Positions 60,296 through 64,000 of a stretch of DNA of 64,000 nt are shown here, piece after piece. This stretch comes from Ischnura elegans (Eukaryota; Arthropoda; Insecta; Odonata; Coenagrionidae), in assembly GCF_921293095.1 (NCBI RefSeq), contig NC_060253.1, forward strand, positions 73,135,992 through 73,199,991, in the 5' to 3' direction. The notes below the pieces were generated by a model. It was not told the origin of the DNA. It saw nothing but the letters and a program-made list of their open reading frames with translations, and did no database searches. Positions within the stretch are counted from its first letter, which is position 1. Every line of letters starts with the position of its first letter. The translations under genes and the position numbers were made by a program.

Positions 60296-60557
60296 AACAT
60301 CAGTGACGAAGTATATGCTTGCCCCAGTATGGGAGGTATTTGAATGTGGATGTGACATTGTTCGTGTCGCTGATGAAGGACATATTGAATATCTATGAGC
60401 TGAAATTGAGAGCTTCATAAATATGTGTGTGAAGTTTCACATTCCTATTTCTTAAACTTAAATAAATATATGCATTCGAAATACGTACATTCATTCTGAA
60501 ACACCCTGTATTATGGCACCATCGTTAATCCTGTGGGGGAAGTAGCGGACGCGCGGG
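60296..60557. other. No gene recognised
   Basis: AT-rich spacer between two SINE families. Confidence 0.4.
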
Positions 60558-60826
60558 GATCGGGTTTGTGTGGTGGCTTGAGCGTTGGCCTCCCACCCGG
60601 CGGGATCGGGTTCAAATCTCGGCAGTGGCAGAGATTTTTCGGAGACTGCCCAATCCCTGCTTGAATGTTGTGTGGAGGACATTTCAAGCGCACCATTCCG
60701 TTCTTGGCGCCTTTCTTTAAGAGCAGGCTAATTCCAACGCCGGGTTTCTCTCCACCCTTCCTTACCTACCCCTCCCTCATGGCACAAATGACCTCAGCTG
60801 TCGGTCGCCTCCTCCAAATACCATGC
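60558..60826 (+). mobile_element. tRNA-derived SINE (GATCGGGTTGGTG family)
   Basis: Begins GATCGGGTTTGTGTGGTGGC, has GATCGGGTTCAAATCTCGGC, then TGAATGTTGTGTGGAGGACA, a deletion of the GGATGGGACGT segment, CTTGGCGCCTTTC, and ends GCCTCCTCCAAATACCATGCC. Confidence 0.88.
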
Positions 60827-60983
60827 CATTATTGGGAATTTAATTATGTTCAAAATTATGGGAAGTATTTTTATTTCTTTCTTACTGAAATTTAAAAAGT
60901 GTATTACCCTCCCGTTCATAATGTTGGCTTGTGATTTTTAGTCACTGAACTAATCGTTATGTGAAGATTCGTTTGTTTTTTTG

Positions 60984-61293
60984 GTTTGGTATGGTATGGT
61001 ATTCGGAGGAGGCGACTGACAGCTTAGGTCGTTTGCGCCATGAGGGAAGGATAGGTAAGGAAGGGTGGAGAGAAACCCGGCGTCGGCATTAGCCTGCTCT
61101 TAACGAAAGGCGCCAAGGGGACCACGGCTTTACGTCCCATCCGACGGACGGGGTGTTGTCCTTGAAATGTCCTCCACACAACATTCAAGCGGGGATCGGG
61201 CAGTCTCTGGAAATTCTCTGCCACCGCCGGGATTTGAACCCGAGCCCACGGGGTGGGAAGCCAACACTCGAGCCACCACACCAACCCGATCCC
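60984..61293 (-). mobile_element. tRNA-derived SINE with 14-bp target duplication
   Basis: CGTTTGTTTTTTTG occurs at 60970-60983 and 61294-61307, immediately bounding the element. The minus strand starts GGGGATCGGGTTGGTGTGGT, has GGGTTCAAATCCC, the conserved body, and a tail with repeated ATACC (CGAATACCATACCATACC). This copy best defines the family's ends. Confidence 0.93.
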
Positions 61294-61575
61294 CGTTTGT
61301 TTTTTTGTTTAGCGATGAAGAAACACCCGCGTGCTTGCCAGATTCCTTCACAGACTAAACGGGTAGTGAGCTGAGGTGCGAAAATTTCAAGGGGAAAAAA
61401 ACAAACGTTCGCCCCGACCTGATCTCGAACTACTGGGTTATCCTAGTTCGAAATCGGGTCAAAGTAAGGTCCGTTTTTCCTCAAGAGGAGGATTACACTT
61501 AGGCGTTTAAATTTATGGTAGCAATGCGTTCATCGCGGTTTCTAAGCGATTATAGCAGTGTTTTCTGAAATACCA

Positions 61576-61728
61576 TCCAGTGGGCTCGGGTTCAAATTCC
61601 GGTGATGGCAGAGAATTTTCAGAGAAGGCTAATGCGGACGCCGGGTTTCTCTCCATCCTTTCTTCCATACTTTTCCCTCATGGCGCAAATGACCTCAGCT
61701 ATCGGTCGCCTCCTCCAAATACTATACC
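61576..61728 (+). mobile_element. SINE (GATCGGGTTGGTG family), 5'-truncated with internal deletion
   Basis: GTGGGCTCGGGTTCAAATTC then GGCAGAGAATTTTCAGAG joins directly to AAGGCTAATGCGGACGCC, skipping about 100 bp of the body. It ends GCCTCCTCCAAATACTATACC. Confidence 0.85.
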
Positions 61729-62425
61729 AGTAGTGGACGCGTTCCCACAGTATTTTATTCGAAAGGTTGTTGATTATTATTTACCTAATTTAACCTTACA
61801 TTGTTTTTTCTCCTGATGGGGCAAAAATTGAGTTAAAATTGGGAAAAAATGGGGAAAGAATGCTTTAATCAATCAGTAGTCTCGTAAGATAAAGGCACGT
61901 AAGTACACGCTTCGGGTCATTTCGACCCAGAATACAAACCTTTAAAATCTGTCATCTATTATGGTCACATGAACAGAAATAAATCAGGGCTTTAGTAATA
62001 AGAAACTAAAACTATTTAAACCTATAAGCATTGATTTTCCATAAGATTCAGTGGTCGAATACATATTTTTACATATGATTTGCAAACACTATCTTCGTAT
62101 TTTGTACCAAAATTATATTAAAAATGCTCGCAACGAGCCGTAGAGGGTATTCTTCGAGATGAAAACACTCGCGATGGGTCAAAACGTTAAATTACGATAG
62201 GTAATTGATGCACATATCCGGAGACAGAAATGGCATTGAAAGAGAGAGAAAAGTATGTTATGAAATTATATGGGGCGCAAATCGCTAAAATATTTAACTG
62301 AATGTAAGTTTTATTAATTAAAAAACCTCTCGGGTGATATAGTCCCGACTACTTAACGGTTAAAATAACAATCTCCAACATTTTTTTATTTCCGGGGGGT
62401 GTACCCGGAACCCCATCCCCCGAAT
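61729..62425. other. AT-rich sequence, no gene recognised
   Basis: No coding signal or repeat boundary recognised. Confidence 0.45.
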
Positions 62426-63795
62426 CCCCGTTCACACTACGTTCTTTTTACGCCAGTTAGCCCCGAACATGGTTACAAAACGAGGTGTGAACACAAGTTA
62501 CCGTTAACCGTGGTTGGAATTCTGACCACCGTTTTCCGACCATGGTTGGCGGTAGTTTATGCGTGTGTGAACGCAAGTTGGTTAAAAGCTGGTTATAAAA
62601 AGAAGAAGGTGGAGCAGCAACAAGGTGGAATAGGAGGAAAGAAAACTGAAAGTAAAGCATTCGAAGAGGAGACGGCCGTTATTTTTTAACTATATTCGTC
62701 AGAATTAATTCTAAGGAAAACGTTATAGACTCATTCCGTAATTTGTTGTATATTATGAGATTCTAAACCTCAATTAAGTTATGCGATATACTATATAGTT
62801 CGTAGTGAATTAACCATTAGCTCTTATTGTACTGTTACGGACATATTGAATAATCTCTATAAATATTTTACCACAATTATGTGAAATGTGCGAAACTACC
62901 TCAATAAAAACCCGATGGTCACAATGATTTTAATGTTTTGGTAAGAGTTCTTTGTCCCAGTTTAAAAAAGATCACTTAAGTTCATCCTTGAGCGAAATTT
63001 CCTCCCATATCAATATAAAATATCAGGCTAATGTCTACTTAGATATAACTATAGAAAATAAAGTTATAAACGTCGGGTGATACTACATATCATAAAAAAA
63101 TACCACGTTCTCTCTCTTATTTCATAAGTTTAGTTTCAACAATCAAGTCACATTTCTGCAAGTTATTCGACCACCATTTAATTGAAGTAAAATAGTTTTC
63201 ATTTACGGTATAGCATCAGACTGGATCATGTCCTTTGTCAAAATCAGAAAACAATAATTGCTAAGGGTGTAATGCAGCGACAAGTGTATCCCAAATCACC
63301 ACAAGTGTACCTCAATTTGACAAAGGACATGATACATCAATGATTTGTCAACACATCCGAATCAAGGGCAAGTAGTAGTATAGGTTGTTGATATCAACCT
63401 AATTATCACTAATAGTCGCTTTAACTCGTATTCAGTAGAGCATTAGAAAAATGCAAACCACACTATCGATGACATGATGAGTTGGACGAACACATCTGAA
63501 TTAACTTCTACGAAGCAAGGAACAATGCTTGACGACGCTGGAATGCAATATTTAATTCATAAGCAGCTCATAATATGCACATGCGTTGAAAATCATTGCA
63601 ATTAACACAAGAACTTTTCCCTGCACATTCTCTTTTTCCTTCCAACAGGTTATTCGCTCTTGTCAATTCATTTTTCACTTGAACATACTTTACCACTCAT
63701 CAGATGTCGCCAGTGTCTAAGCATGGTATGTGTGAACGCACGCTGGTTCTGACGTCATCCTACGCTGGTTGAGAATAAGGGTAGTGTGAACGGGG
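62426..63795. mobile_element. 1.37-kb non-autonomous DNA transposon, CCCCGTTCACACTA termini
   Basis: CCCCGTTCACACTA at the left and TAGTGTGAACGGGG at the right are perfect 14-bp inverted repeats. Subterminal copies of GTGTGAACGCAAGTTGG / GTGTGAACGCACGCTGG, and GTGTGAACACAAGTT at the left, are probably transposase-binding repeats. 62590-62689 keeps a short open frame rich in K, E and Q (KKKKVEQQQGGIGGKKTES) that may descend from an element protein. No transposase is recognised. The superfamily is uncertain and the target duplication is unclear. Confidence 0.85.
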
Positions 63796-64000
63796 CATGA
63801 GAGGTATTACACACACCGCAGACCTACCGGCAGCTCGTCCCCCACAAAGCTTTACTGCAATCGATAATATAAGCTATCATTCATTAAGTTAGGTAGTCAT
63901 CTTTAAAAGCTAATGAGTTATGAACAGCATTTAGTATGGTGGAGGTTTGGAATACTTGCAGTGTCCATTGCAAAACAAGTAAATAGACCGTGAAAAGTAT
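63796..64000. other. No gene recognised
   Basis: AT-rich end of the window. Confidence 0.4.

Noticed and set aside
61024-61374. Several 60-86 codon ORFs with phrases such as PLAPFVKSRLMPTPG and GWEANTRATTPTRSP
   Set aside because: They are translations of the tRNA-derived SINE. The same peptides recur at 52447-52695 and 60491-60895 because the DNA repeats.

Overview
This window looks like intergenic or intronic DNA from a large, repeat-rich animal genome, most likely an arthropod. I judge this from the AT-rich background, the short ORFs with no conserved protein, and the repeat mix: LINE 3' ends, Penelope-like repeats, tRNA-derived SINEs, and hAT and other DNA transposons. The species cannot be fixed from the sequence. 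I found no host protein-coding gene I can defend. The recognisable coding matter is the decayed C-terminal ends of LINE reverse-transcriptase ORFs and one hAT-transposase relic. The only RNA gene candidate is a tRNA-Lys(UUU)-like gene at 53387-53459, minus strand, with a damaged acceptor stem.

Layout. 1-5.6 kb: a 115-bp tandem duplication, then a satellite of about 231-bp units (3185-5640) broken by three different DNA transposons. 6.8-8.3 kb: a foldback element, a hAT MITE with an 8-bp target-site duplication (TSD), and a tRNA-like SINE. 8.3-18 kb: mostly featureless AT-rich DNA with a third copy of the GGGTGGTTTCC transposon. 18-19.3 kb: a hAT MITE, then a 943-bp transposon with clear terminal inverted repeats (TIRs) and a CTA duplication. 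19.3-26.7 kb: AT-rich DNA with GC-rich islands that share an exact AGCCAATCAG motif. 26.7-27.9 kb: a LINE 3' end followed by about 600 bp of CATTGC/CATTGT hexamer array. 29.3-29.8, 34.0-34.3, 43.0-43.3 and 43.9-44.1 kb: Penelope-like foldbacks, most with a hammerhead-like core. 32-45 kb: several LINE tails (two with clear target-site duplications), tRNA-derived SINEs, a 1.05-kb TIR element and a GC-rich island. 48.2-50.0 kb: a 1.8-kb hAT element with a nested LINE tail. 52.3-53.5 kb: a SINE, a 441-bp near-palindrome carrying a TTAA-flanked core at its dyad, and the tRNA-Lys-like gene. 56.9-61.7 kb: tRNA-derived SINEs, pogo/Tigger-like repeat units and a hAT MITE. 62.4-63.8 kb: a TIR element with GTGTGAACGC subterminal repeats.

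How the parts relate: there is no operon or pathway here. The elements record successive insertions, several nested so that relative age can be read. The most interesting signals are the hammerhead-like cores at the centres of foldback repeats, the TTAA element at the exact dyad of a larger palindrome, and a SINE whose 5' flank was copied together with it.
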